Positions 1 through 5,793 of a stretch of DNA of 7,411 nucleotides are shown here, piece after piece (position 1 is the first letter of the stretch; each line of letters opens with the position of its first letter). The DNA is from Propionibacteriaceae bacterium. Its GTDB lineage: Bacteria > Actinomycetota > Actinomycetes > Propionibacteriales > Propionibacteriaceae. The translations under genes were made by a program, and so were the position numbers. The notes under the pieces were generated by a model, which searched no databases, was not told the DNA's origin, and was given only the letters and a program-made list of their open reading frames with translations. The stretch lies in the NCBI GenBank assembly GCA_031265725.1, contig JAISCH010000315.1, positions 1-7,411 of the forward strand, written 5' to 3'.

Positions 1-974
1 GACTCGGCCAATGGCAGCCAGGGCGATTCGCGGCGGCCCTCAGCGACGAGTCGGGCGAAATGCACCGCCTCGTGGCAGAGGCCTTGGTGGCCGATGATCT
101 GGGGCGGCGGGCTGGTCAATGCCGTGCCATCGGGGTAGACCAGACGAACGGTGCCCGGAGTGTAGAAGTCGCCGTCCAACTCGATGCGGGCCTTCGTGCC
201 ACAGATGACGGCAGTGGTCGGAGTCTTCACCAGCATGGAGGTGTTGAGCACGGACTGCGCACGCGGATGGCGGGCATAGCCGTCGCAACAAAGACTGATC
301 TGGCCTTCCACGCCACTGTCGAGGACGACGCCGGTGGCGAGAATCTTTTCCGGTGCGCCGAGGGCGAAATTGGCGAACGAGATCGGGTAGATGCCCAGAT
401 CGAGCAACGACCCACCGGCTAGCTTGGGATCACGGAGCCGGTCGACGTGGATGGCGTTCTGCCCGTGGTCAGCGATCACGGCCAGCAATTCTCCAAGCGT
501 GCCAGCTTCCAAAAGCTGACGAACGATGTCGTGACGGGGCAGGAAACGGGTCCACATCGCCTCCATCAGCGTGCGGTCTGCGGCTTTTGCGGCAGCTATC
601 ATCTCGCGGGCCTCAGTGGCGTTGCGGGCGAAAGACTTCTCGACGAGAACATGTTTCCCGGCTTGGAGCGCCAGCAGGGTCTGGTAGCAATGCTCGCTGT
701 GCGGCGACGCCACATAGACGGCATCCACCTCAGCATCACTGACAAGCTGCTCATAAGAGCCGTAAGCCCGGTCGATGCCGAAGGCGGCTGCGAACTGCTG
801 GGCGCGTTCCAACGAACGGGAACTGGCCGCGACCACCCGCTGATTGGTGTGGGTGCGCAGTGCGTGGACGAAAGAGGTGGCAATCCCGCCAGGTGCCAAA
901 ATGCCCCAACGCAGGGCAGGCCCGGTATGCGGATCGGGTACGCGAGGGGTGGGCAATATATTCATGGAAAGCAA
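1..974 (-). CDS. Gfo/Idh/MocA-family NAD(P)-dependent oxidoreductase, C-terminus cut by window edge
   Basis: Read on the minus strand, this frame stays open from 974 to base 1. The N-terminus has a Rossmann dinucleotide-binding motif, LRWGILAPGGIA, at about residues 21-32. Further on come VYVASPHSEH, then GKHVLVEKSFARN near residue 113, the EKP-type motif of this family with Ser replacing Pro, and GGSLLDLGIYPISFA near residue 190. This pattern matches the dihydrodiol-dehydrogenase-like branch, cytoplasmic enzymes that oxidise or reduce sugars, inositols or diols. The substrate cannot be told from sequence. About 324 codons are visible and the last ones read SPWLPLAE, so probably only some 20 residues are missing. 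I chose TTG 974 because GGAGGA (985-980) lies 5 bases upstream. ATG 965, in the same frame three codons later, would be 14 bases from that site. It is divergent from the next gene. Family assignment is secure; substrate is unknown. Confidence 0.9.
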   Translation of the reverse strand, partial: MLSMNILPTPRVPDPHTGPALRWGILAPGGIATSFVHALRTHTNQRVVAASSRSLERAQQFAAAFGIDRAYGSYEQLVSDAEVDAVYVASPHSEHCYQTLLALQAGKHVLVEKSFARNATEAREMIAAAKAADRTLMEAMWTRFLPRHDIVRQLLEAGTLGELLAVIADHGQNAIHVDRLRDPKLAGGSLLDLGIYPISFANFALGAPEKILATGVVLDSGVEGQISLCCDGYARHPRAQSVLNTSMLVKTPTTAVICGTKARIELDGDFYTPGTVRLVYPDGTALTSPPPQIIGHQGLCHEAVHFARLVAEGRRESPWLPLAE

Positions 975-979
975 TTTAG

Positions 980-985
980 TCCTCC
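980..985 (-). promoter_or_regulatory. Ribosome binding site favouring a TTG start for the oxidoreductase
   Basis: On the minus strand GGAGGA is followed by CTAAA and then TTG at 974-972. The spacing fits a normal Shine-Dalgarno for TTG and is too long for the ATG at 965. Seen directly; the choice of start is inference. Confidence 0.55.
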
Positions 986-1061
986 GCTGGGACACTGGCA
1001 TAAGCTGAGGGCGCATTTGCAGCTAAACCCCCGGTCAATGGGGCCGACTAGAGGAGTTCAA

Positions 1062-1436
1062 ATGGCAGGGCATCGGTTCATCGTCGCTGGCGATCCGGCA
1101 ATGGCGCGGGACACCGTGTATGCAGTACTGAGCCAACAGGAATTCACCGTCAGGCCGAGCGGCCCCTGGACGGCCAGCGCTGAGCGTGGCTCAAAGGCGG
1201 CCTCGATAGCGTTCGGTGCGTTGGCTGGCAGCAAGGGACGGCATCTGAAATTGGATATCCAAAGCGCCGCCGATGGGCAGGGTAACTTGGTGATCACCCT
1301 ATTCCAAGGCACTTCCGGCTGGTCCGGAGGCGCTATCGGCAAGGGCCAAGCTGACGACGCCTACTACGGCGTCTACCGAGTGGTCAGCCAAGCGTTCTAC
1401 TCCGCTGGAGTGTTGCGGGGAGAGTCCGCGATCTGA
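1062..1436 (+). CDS. Conserved-looking hypothetical protein, 124 residues
   Basis: The frame is open much further upstream, but ATG 1062 is chosen because GAGGAG (1051-1056) sits 5 bases before it and the upstream part overlaps the oxidoreductase on the other strand. I do not recognise the family. The protein has no signal peptide or membrane segment and is probably cytosolic. It begins with a hydrophobic strand (HRFIVAGDP), then a helix-like stretch to residue 25, and has glycine/serine-rich middle and late segments (ERGSKAASIAFGALAGSKGR, residues 41-60; FQGTSGWSGGAIGKGQADD, 81-99). It ends with an aromatic-rich helix-like stretch and SAGVLRGESAI. The composition suggests a small alpha/beta domain. 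A decayed copy of its last 11 codons lies beyond the neighbouring ATPase gene (2887-2919), so this gene was once duplicated or split there. Real gene: likely. Function: unknown. Confidence 0.75.
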   Translation: MAGHRFIVAGDPAMARDTVYAVLSQQEFTVRPSGPWTASAERGSKAASIAFGALAGSKGRHLKLDIQSAADGQGNLVITLFQGTSGWSGGAIGKGQADDAYYGVYRVVSQAFYSAGVLRGESAI

Positions 1437-1453
1437 ACTGCCTGTTAGGCAAA

Positions 1454-1494
1454 TTTTGCTAGCAATAAGCGTACCTTCAGCCACATTTTTGCTA
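1454..1494 (+). repeat. Two direct TTTTGCTA boxes 33 bp apart, the first inside a perfect palindrome
   Basis: TTTTGCTA occurs at 1454-1461 and again at 1487-1494. The first copy overlaps the perfect 10-bp palindrome TTGCTAGCAA (1456-1465). The second overlaps the extended -10 of the ATPase gene. A spacing of 33 bp is close to three helical turns, which would suit a regulator bound at both boxes. The boxes are seen; a binding role is a guess and eight bases could recur by chance in an AT-rich gap. Confidence 0.3.
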
Positions 1495-1518
1495 TCATAA
1501 ATGTGGTTGGAGGTACGC
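1469..1518 (+). promoter_or_regulatory. 20-bp stem-loop burying the ATPase ribosome binding site
   Basis: Arm 1469-1488 pairs with arm 1499-1518 around a 10-base loop. Eighteen pairs are Watson-Crick, and the other two (1477 with 1510, 1480 with 1507) are U-G and G-U in plus-strand RNA, so the RNA stem has no mismatch. In minus-strand RNA the same positions would be A-C mismatches. The right arm contains the Shine-Dalgarno GGAGG (1509-1513), and the ATG at 1519 follows the stem directly. A read-through transcript would therefore hide the ribosome binding site. The same dyad could also serve as a DNA operator around the -10. Pairing is seen; function is inference. Confidence 0.7.
1490..1498 (+). 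promoter_or_regulatory. Extended -10 promoter element (TGCTATCAT) for the ATPase gene
   Basis: TGC followed by TATCAT matches the extended -10 pattern TGnTATAAT with one hexamer mismatch. No good -35 hexamer lies 16-18 bases upstream, which extended -10 promoters tolerate. Transcription would start near 1505, inside the right arm of the stem, giving a leader of about 14 bases with a free GGAGG. Predicted from pattern only. Confidence 0.45.
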
Positions 1519-2838
1519 ATGGAACGCATGGCAATGTCACAGTTGCTGGAGTGGAAGAATTCACCACAGCGCAAACCGCTGATTCTGCGCGGTGCCCGAC
1601 AGGTGGGCAAGACCTGGTTGGCAAGGCAGTTCGGAACGCAGCACTACGACAACACGTTGTATGTCAATTTTGATGCGCAGAGTGTCAGTGGGCCGCTGAA
1701 ACAAATCTTCGAAGGTGACTTGGACCCGCAACGCATCGTGCGGGCGCTAGATGCGTTGCACGGCCAGCAGACGAATCCGGGATCTACCTTGTTGATCCTT
1801 GACGAGATTCAGGCTGTGCCACGCGCGTTAACCAGTTTGAAATACTTCGAGGAACAAGCTCCCGAATACCATGTCATAGCTGCTGGCAGCCATCTTGGCC
1901 TGAACCTGCATCCAGGGGCATCGCTGCCAGTCGGCAAAGTGAATATCCTGCGGCTCTCGCCGTTGACCTTCACCGAATTCCTGACCGCAGTTGGATACGC
2001 GCAGATCGCAACCGCTATCACTGACCTCGATTGGGAACTGCTGGCAGTGCTTCATGACAGAGTGGTGGAGTTGCTTAGGCAATATCTCTTTGTGGGTGGG
2101 ATGCCCGAAGCTGTGCTCCGGTACGCCGAATCTAAACGGCTGGCTGATGCCAGTGTCGCGCAACGCGAGCTATTGGAACTCATCCGGGCTGACTTCTCCA
2201 AGCACGCCCCGACGGCCCATCTGGCCCGCCTCTGGCAGGTTTGGGATTCAATACCTGTCCATCTGGCCAAAGAGAATAAGAAGTTGGTCTGGGGAACTAT
2301 TCGGCCCGGGGCCAGAGCCAGAGATTTTGAGTTGGCATTGCAGTGGCTGATTGACTATGGGGTGGCATATCCGGTGCGACGTGTCACTAAGCCCGGCTTG
2401 CCACTTGCCGCTTATGTTGAGGAAGGAATCTTCAAACTTTTCAGCTTGGATGTGGGGCTTCTGGCGGCGATGGCTGGTTTGGATCAAGCCACTGCGGTGA
2501 GTGGAGATGCGCTGTTCAGCGAGTTTCGTGGAGCTTTGGCAGAGCAGTACGTCCACCAGCAGTTAGTGGCAGTTGCTCCAGATATCCGGCCGTACTATTG
2601 GGCAGGCAAAGCCGCTGAGATAGATTTCGTCATGCAATTCGGCCCGGTGATCGTGCCGATAGAGGTCAAAGCTGGGGAGGCTAGAAAATCGCAAAGCCTG
2701 CGCAGCTACCTTGATCGTTTTGCTCCGGCCTATGCGGTGCGGATGTCCATGTCGAGATTCCGGCCACAGGACACGTTTACTAACGTTCCGCTATACGCGG
2801 CCCAGATGCTTCCGGCGATAATAGCGGCGGCAGTGTAG
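1519..2838 (+). CDS. AAA-family ATP-binding protein with C-terminal DUF4143/PD-(D/E)XK-like domain
   Basis: A 439-residue protein. Walker A is GARQVGKT (25-32), Walker B LLILDE (91-96), followed by AAGSHLG (121-127) and LSPLTFTEFL (146-155), the usual order in this stand-alone prokaryotic AAA group. A winged-helix-like part follows (about 225-320). The C-terminal DUF4143 region keeps AEIDF (366-370) and IPIEVKAG-type residues (VPIEVKAG, 379-386), the E/D...EVK layout of a PD-(D/E)XK nuclease fold. The family is widespread, patchily distributed and without an agreed role. ATG 1519 is chosen over ATG 1501 because GGAGG lies 5 bases before it. The gene stands alone with no antitoxin or partner next to it. 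Base composition and codon use (many TTG, CTT, AAA, GAA) are less GC-rich than alr, rlmB or cysS, suggesting transfer. All ATPase motifs are intact, so it is probably functional. Confidence 0.92.
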   Translation: MERMAMSQLLEWKNSPQRKPLILRGARQVGKTWLARQFGTQHYDNTLYVNFDAQSVSGPLKQIFEGDLDPQRIVRALDALHGQQTNPGSTLLILDEIQAVPRALTSLKYFEEQAPEYHVIAAGSHLGLNLHPGASLPVGKVNILRLSPLTFTEFLTAVGYAQIATAITDLDWELLAVLHDRVVELLRQYLFVGGMPEAVLRYAESKRLADASVAQRELLELIRADFSKHAPTAHLARLWQVWDSIPVHLAKENKKLVWGTIRPGARARDFELALQWLIDYGVAYPVRRVTKPGLPLAAYVEEGIFKLFSLDVGLLAAMAGLDQATAVSGDALFSEFRGALAEQYVHQQLVAVAPDIRPYYWAGKAAEIDFVMQFGPVIVPIEVKAGEARKSQSLRSYLDRFAPAYAVRMSMSRFRPQDTFTNVPLYAAQMLPAIIAAAV

Positions 2839-2886
2839 GTAGCGTCACTGATCAGGGGAATAGAGGCGCAGATCGGCCCACGACAA

Positions 2887-2927
2887 TCTGCTGGGGCATT
2901 TCGGGGAGAGACTGCGATCCGAGCTGC
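2887..2927 (+). pseudogene. Relic of a second copy of the 3' end of the small hypothetical gene
   Basis: Bases 2887-2927 align without gaps to 1401-1441, the tail of the 124-residue gene, with 32 of 41 identical, including nine in a row (CGGGGAGAG). Translated in the same frame, SAGAFRGETAI here matches SAGVLRGESAI there, 8 of 11 residues, and several base differences are silent or conservative. The stop codon TGA has become CGA. No start or upstream part of the gene is recognisable between the ATPase stop and this point. It lies directly against the stop of the sigma-like gene on the other strand. It could be the remnant of a tandem duplicate or of a paralogue interrupted when the ATPase gene arrived. 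Confidence 0.5.
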
Positions 2928-3448
2928 TAACGACGGTGGGTGCCGGGTTTGATTTGACGGAGGATGGTGGGGATTTCGGAGGTTTCCACGGTCGGGCCTT
3001 TGCGGGCCAGGCGGCGTTGGAAATTTATCCGGGCCTTGGCTAGCTGCTCTTCGGCTTTGGCCACCGGGTAGCCGTACAATTCGGTGATCTCGGTGATGTC
3101 CAATTCGTCCCAATACGCTTCTTGGAGCAGGATGGTCTCCCGGCTGGGCAATTGCCGCAAAGCGTCACCGGCCAGGTCTTCGAAGGTCTTCTCTGGCTGC
3201 TTCCGGCTACTCACCAAGGGGCCTTGGAAGACGGACAGGATCGGTTTCTGGCTGGCAGCCCGACGGTAGCCATCGTCAACGACATATTGGATGGCCTTGT
3301 AAAGCTCTTTCAACGTGACGGGCCTGTTGGCCATCCGGGCGAACACGCGGTCGGCCATCTGTTCCGGATCGACAAGCCCAAAGGCGCGCCACTCGCATCC
3401 GGCCACCGCCAAGCTGCGGTATCGGGCGGTGAAATCGGCTAGTTCCAT
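2927..3448 (-). CDS. ECF-sigma-like protein with a clear region 4 and a degenerate region 2
   Basis: A 173-residue protein starting at ATG 3448. AGGG seven bases upstream is a weak ribosome binding site. Residues 92-149 fit sigma-70 region 4: LAGDALRQLPSRETILLQEAYW, then a helix-turn-helix DITEITELYGYPVAKAEEQLAKAR, then a basic end (INFQRRLARK). Region 4 in ECF sigma factors contacts the -35 element. Residues 1-65 (FTARYRSLAVAGCEWRAFGLVDPEQMADRVFARM, then a helix to YRR) have the spacing of region 2 but few of its conserved residues, so promoter melting and core RNA polymerase binding are doubtful. It may be a diverged ECF factor or a DNA-binding regulator derived from one. No anti-sigma gene is next to it. 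It is divergent from alr, so the two could share control in the 111-base gap. The C-terminal 20 residues are unstructured-looking. Confidence 0.7.
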   Translation of the reverse strand: MELADFTARYRSLAVAGCEWRAFGLVDPEQMADRVFARMANRPVTLKELYKAIQYVVDDGYRRAASQKPILSVFQGPLVSSRKQPEKTFEDLAGDALRQLPSRETILLQEAYWDELDITEITELYGYPVAKAEEQLAKARINFQRRLARKGPTVETSEIPTILRQIKPGTHRR

Positions 3449-3477
3449 GTGCCAACCCTAGAGCATCGCTGACTGCC

Positions 3478-3506
3478 TTGTTTCCGCCGCCAAGTGCCAT
3501 TATTAG
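3478..3506 (+). promoter_or_regulatory. Possible alr promoter
   Basis: TTGTTT (3478-3483) and TATTAG (3501-3506) are separated by 17 bases, the best sigma-70-type pair in the gap between the sigma-like gene and alr. It would give a leader of about 45 bases. Matches are only partial, so this is tentative. Confidence 0.3.
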
Positions 3507-3559
3507 CGGAGTTTTGCAGAAAATACCGGGTTTGCCAGTGGGTATGCAACGATTTGCTC

Positions 3560-4699
3560 ATGTCGACTTCTTCTCGCGCCGTCATTTCGCTGGCCGCTAT
3601 CGAGGCCAATCTGCGCGCGATACGTGCCCGGGTGGGTGGACGCAAGGTGCTCGCCCCGATAAAAGCGAATGCCTACGGGCATGGCGCGGTGGCCGTCGCC
3701 CAAATGATCGAAGCTACGACAGTCGCTGAATGCCTCGGGGTGGCCACCGTCTCGGAAGGGCTGGAATTGCGCGCAGCCGGGATCACCATGCCGATTATGA
3801 AGCTCTCCGTCGCCCGGGGAGAGGAAGTCGTGCAGGCGGTCTCCGCTGGAATAACCCTGCCGGTGATAGACGCCATCTCGGTGAAAGAGACTGAGCAGGC
3901 CGCCGCCGCTGTCGGGCAGTCGGTGAATGTCCAGCTCAAAGTCGACACCGGGATGGGACGAATCGGCTGCCACCCAGCGGACGCGCCCAAGCTCGCTGAG
4001 TTGGTGGCGGGATCGCAATTGCTCCGGCTGAGCGGCATCTTCTCGCACATGCCGGTCTCCGACACCCCCAGCCAAGACGAATTCTCCCAGGCGCAGATTG
4101 CCCTTTTCGCCCGCACTTGCGTGCAGACGGAGGCTGTCGCCGGTCCGCTGTTGAAGCATCTGGCCAACTCCGGGGCAGTGCTCGCCCACCCGTCGTCCTG
4201 GTTCGATATGGTCCGTCCGGGGATCGCCATTTACGGCGCCTATCCCGATCCGGACTGCCCCAAGACCGTCCCGCTGCGCCCCGCTTTGGAGTGGAAGACC
4301 CAGGTCAGCTTCGTCAAGCGGGTATCCGCTGGCGATACCGTTTCTTACGGACGGACCTGGACCGCCGTCCAGGACAGTTGGATCGCCACTATTCCGGTGG
4401 GTTACGGCGATGGCTACTCTCGGCTGGCCTCCAACCGGGGCCGGGTGCTGATCGGCGGGCGTTCCTACCCGATTGCCGGGCGGATTTGCATGGATCAGTT
4501 CATGGTTGACCTGGGGCCGCATACAGACGTGGTGATCGGTGACCAAGTGACGCTGATCGGCCGCGACCAAGACGAGGAGATCACCACCGCCGAGATCGCG
4601 CAATGGATGGGCAGCATCCCCTACGAGGTGACCTGCCTGATCACCGCCAGGGTGCAGCGGGCTTGGGAACCGGCAGCGCAGCCGGAAGATGGGCGTTGA
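3560..4699 (+). CDS. alr: Alanine racemase
   Basis: Interconverts L- and D-alanine with pyridoxal phosphate, supplying D-alanine for peptidoglycan. The 379-residue length is normal. PLP lysine K35 lies in VLAPIKANAYGHG (30-42). The family motif DTGMGRIG (129-136) follows, then MVRPGIAIYG with R219 that contacts the PLP ring nitrogen. SYGRTW has catalytic Tyr 263, and VGYGDGYSR (280-288) and ICMDQFMVD (309-317) belong to the C-terminal beta domain. All expected catalytic residues are present. ATG 3560 is preferred to the in-frame ATG 3494: protein from MSTSSRAVISLAAIEANL begins where the family usually begins. The ribosome binding site before it is poor (GTGGG is far upstream), so initiation may be weak or start at the TTG two codons earlier. 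The gene is alone on its strand, divergent from the sigma-like gene and convergent with rlmB. The 48-base gap after it has no convincing terminator. Confidence 0.97.
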   Translation: MSTSSRAVISLAAIEANLRAIRARVGGRKVLAPIKANAYGHGAVAVAQMIEATTVAECLGVATVSEGLELRAAGITMPIMKLSVARGEEVVQAVSAGITLPVIDAISVKETEQAAAAVGQSVNVQLKVDTGMGRIGCHPADAPKLAELVAGSQLLRLSGIFSHMPVSDTPSQDEFSQAQIALFARTCVQTEAVAGPLLKHLANSGAVLAHPSSWFDMVRPGIAIYGAYPDPDCPKTVPLRPALEWKTQVSFVKRVSAGDTVSYGRTWTAVQDSWIATIPVGYGDGYSRLASNRGRVLIGGRSYPIAGRICMDQFMVDLGPHTDVVIGDQVTLIGRDQDEEITTAEIAQWMGSIPYEVTCLITARVQRAWEPAAQPEDGR

Positions 4700-4747
4700 C
4701 TCTAGGCGGTGCGTGAGTGGGCATCACCCGGCATGTCCCTGGGGGAA

Positions 4748-5656
4748 TCACTCGGCTAGCTGGGCGCGAGTTATCTCGTAGAGCGCTATCGACGCCGCCA
4801 CCGACGCATTCAGCGACTCGACCTCAGAAGTTATCGCTATCCGGGCGAGAACGTCGCAATTCTGTCTGACCAGGTGGGACAGGCCACTGCCCTCGGCACC
4901 GACGACGAGCAACACCGGGCTACCATCGCCAACGGCGGTGATGTCGGTCTCGGCCTCCCCGGCCAGCCCGACCACCTGGAATCCCGCCTCGGCATAGCTT
5001 TTCAGGGTGCGGTTGAGGTTCGTCACCCTGGCCACCGGGATCCGGGCGGCGGCACCGGCTGAAGTCTTCCAGGCCGCAGCGGTGACTTGGGCGCTGCGTC
5101 GTTCCGGGATGATCACCCCTTGCGCGCCGAAAGCGGCGGCTGAACGGATGATCGCGCCGAGATTGCGCGGATCGGTGATGGAATCCAGCGCCACCACCAA
5201 AGCCGCCTCGTCGCTGGCAAGCGCGTCTTCCAACACGGTTTGGGCGTTGGCGTACTCGTAGCTGGGCAATTGCAGCGCCACACCCTGATGCACGCCGCCG
5301 CCAGTGAGCCGGTCCAATTCTTGCCGGGTGGCCTGCAGCAGCGAGATGCCGTTGTTGGCGGCGAAAGCCAGAATGTCCCGGAGCCGGTCGTCGCGTTCGA
5401 CTCCGTCAGCAACATAGGCGCGCTTGACCGGCAACCCGGCTTGCAGCGCTTCCCAGACCGGGTTGCGCCCGATCACCCAATCCGCGCCGGCAGTCGCGGT
5501 GCCGCCGTATTGACGCCTGCCGGAGAACTGGCCTTTCGGCTTGCCGCCAGGAGTTCGGCCCGGCTCATTCGGGCCGCGCTTGCGGAAAGCCTTGTGATAG
5601 GGCCGGTCCTCGGCTTTCGGGGTCGGCCCCTTGCCGCGCAATGATCGTTTTCCCAT
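4748..5656 (-). CDS. rlmB: 23S rRNA (guanosine-2'-O)-methyltransferase RlmB, SpoU/TrmH family
   Basis: SPOUT-class methyltransferase that, in characterised RlmB proteins, methylates the ribose of G2251 in the 23S rRNA P-loop using S-adenosylmethionine. The 302 residues start with a basic, proline/glycine-rich tail of about 55, common in actinobacterial members. A substrate-binding domain follows (DWVIGRNPVWEAL from 59, VHQGVALQL near 122-130), then the SpoU domain. Its three motifs are intact: DPRNLGAIIRSAAAFG (162-177, with N165 and R171), VVGAEGSGLS (251-260) and ESLNASVAASIALYE (280-294), which form the knotted cofactor site. ATG 5656 is supported by GGGGA about 9 bases upstream. It lies downstream of cysS on the same strand, the arrangement found in M. 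tuberculosis (Rv3580c–Rv3579c), so co-transcription is plausible, though the 137-base gap holds a stem-loop. Exact target nucleotide is by family inference; a related TrmH-type specificity is possible. Confidence 0.92.
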   Translation of the reverse strand: MGKRSLRGKGPTPKAEDRPYHKAFRKRGPNEPGRTPGGKPKGQFSGRRQYGGTATAGADWVIGRNPVWEALQAGLPVKRAYVADGVERDDRLRDILAFAANNGISLLQATRQELDRLTGGGVHQGVALQLPSYEYANAQTVLEDALASDEAALVVALDSITDPRNLGAIIRSAAAFGAQGVIIPERRSAQVTAAAWKTSAGAAARIPVARVTNLNRTLKSYAEAGFQVVGLAGEAETDITAVGDGSPVLLVVGAEGSGLSHLVRQNCDVLARIAITSEVESLNASVAASIALYEITRAQLAE

Positions 5657-5698
5657 AGCTGCTAATCCCCGCTCCGGTTGGAACCCTCATCTAGATAG

Positions 5699-5737
5699 CC
5701 CCACAAAGTTCTCCGCTCGCTACGATACTTTGCGGGG
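5699..5737 (-). promoter_or_regulatory. 11-bp stem-loop between cysS and rlmB
   Basis: On the minus strand CCCCGCAAAGT (5737-5727) pairs with ACTTTGTGGGG (5709-5699) around a 17-base loop. Ten pairs are Watson-Crick and one is G-U in minus-strand RNA; in plus-strand RNA that position would be A-C. The stem therefore suits the cysS–rlmB transcript. No U-tract follows, so it is not a standard intrinsic terminator. It could mark RNA processing, partial termination, or a protein site in the rlmB leader. A second dyad, CGGGGACCCCG (5733-5743), overlaps one arm and offers an alternative partner for the same G-run. Confidence 0.5.
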
Positions 5738-5793
5738 ACCCCGAGAAGAACAAAACTAGGCTCAAACATCAAAGATTAAACTACCAAGTGAGG

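Noticed and set aside
1029..1043. CCCC/GGGG mini-stem upstream of the small gene
   Set aside because: Only four pairs, too weak to call a regulatory structure.
447..1061. Upstream extension of the small hypothetical gene to an ATG at 447
   Set aside because: This part is antisense to the oxidoreductase, and a good GAGGAG site supports the start at 1062.
3494..3559. ATG 3494 as the alr start
   Set aside because: The extra 22 residues are cysteine- and tryptophan-containing sequence unlike racemase N-termini and overlap the probable promoter region.
3503..4603. A 366-codon open frame on the minus strand
   Set aside because: It is antisense to alr, whose catalytic motifs are all intact, and it resembles no known family.
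4718..4740. GGGCAT...ATGTCCC as a terminator between alr and rlmB
   Set aside because: The stem is short and bulged and has no T-tract on either strand.
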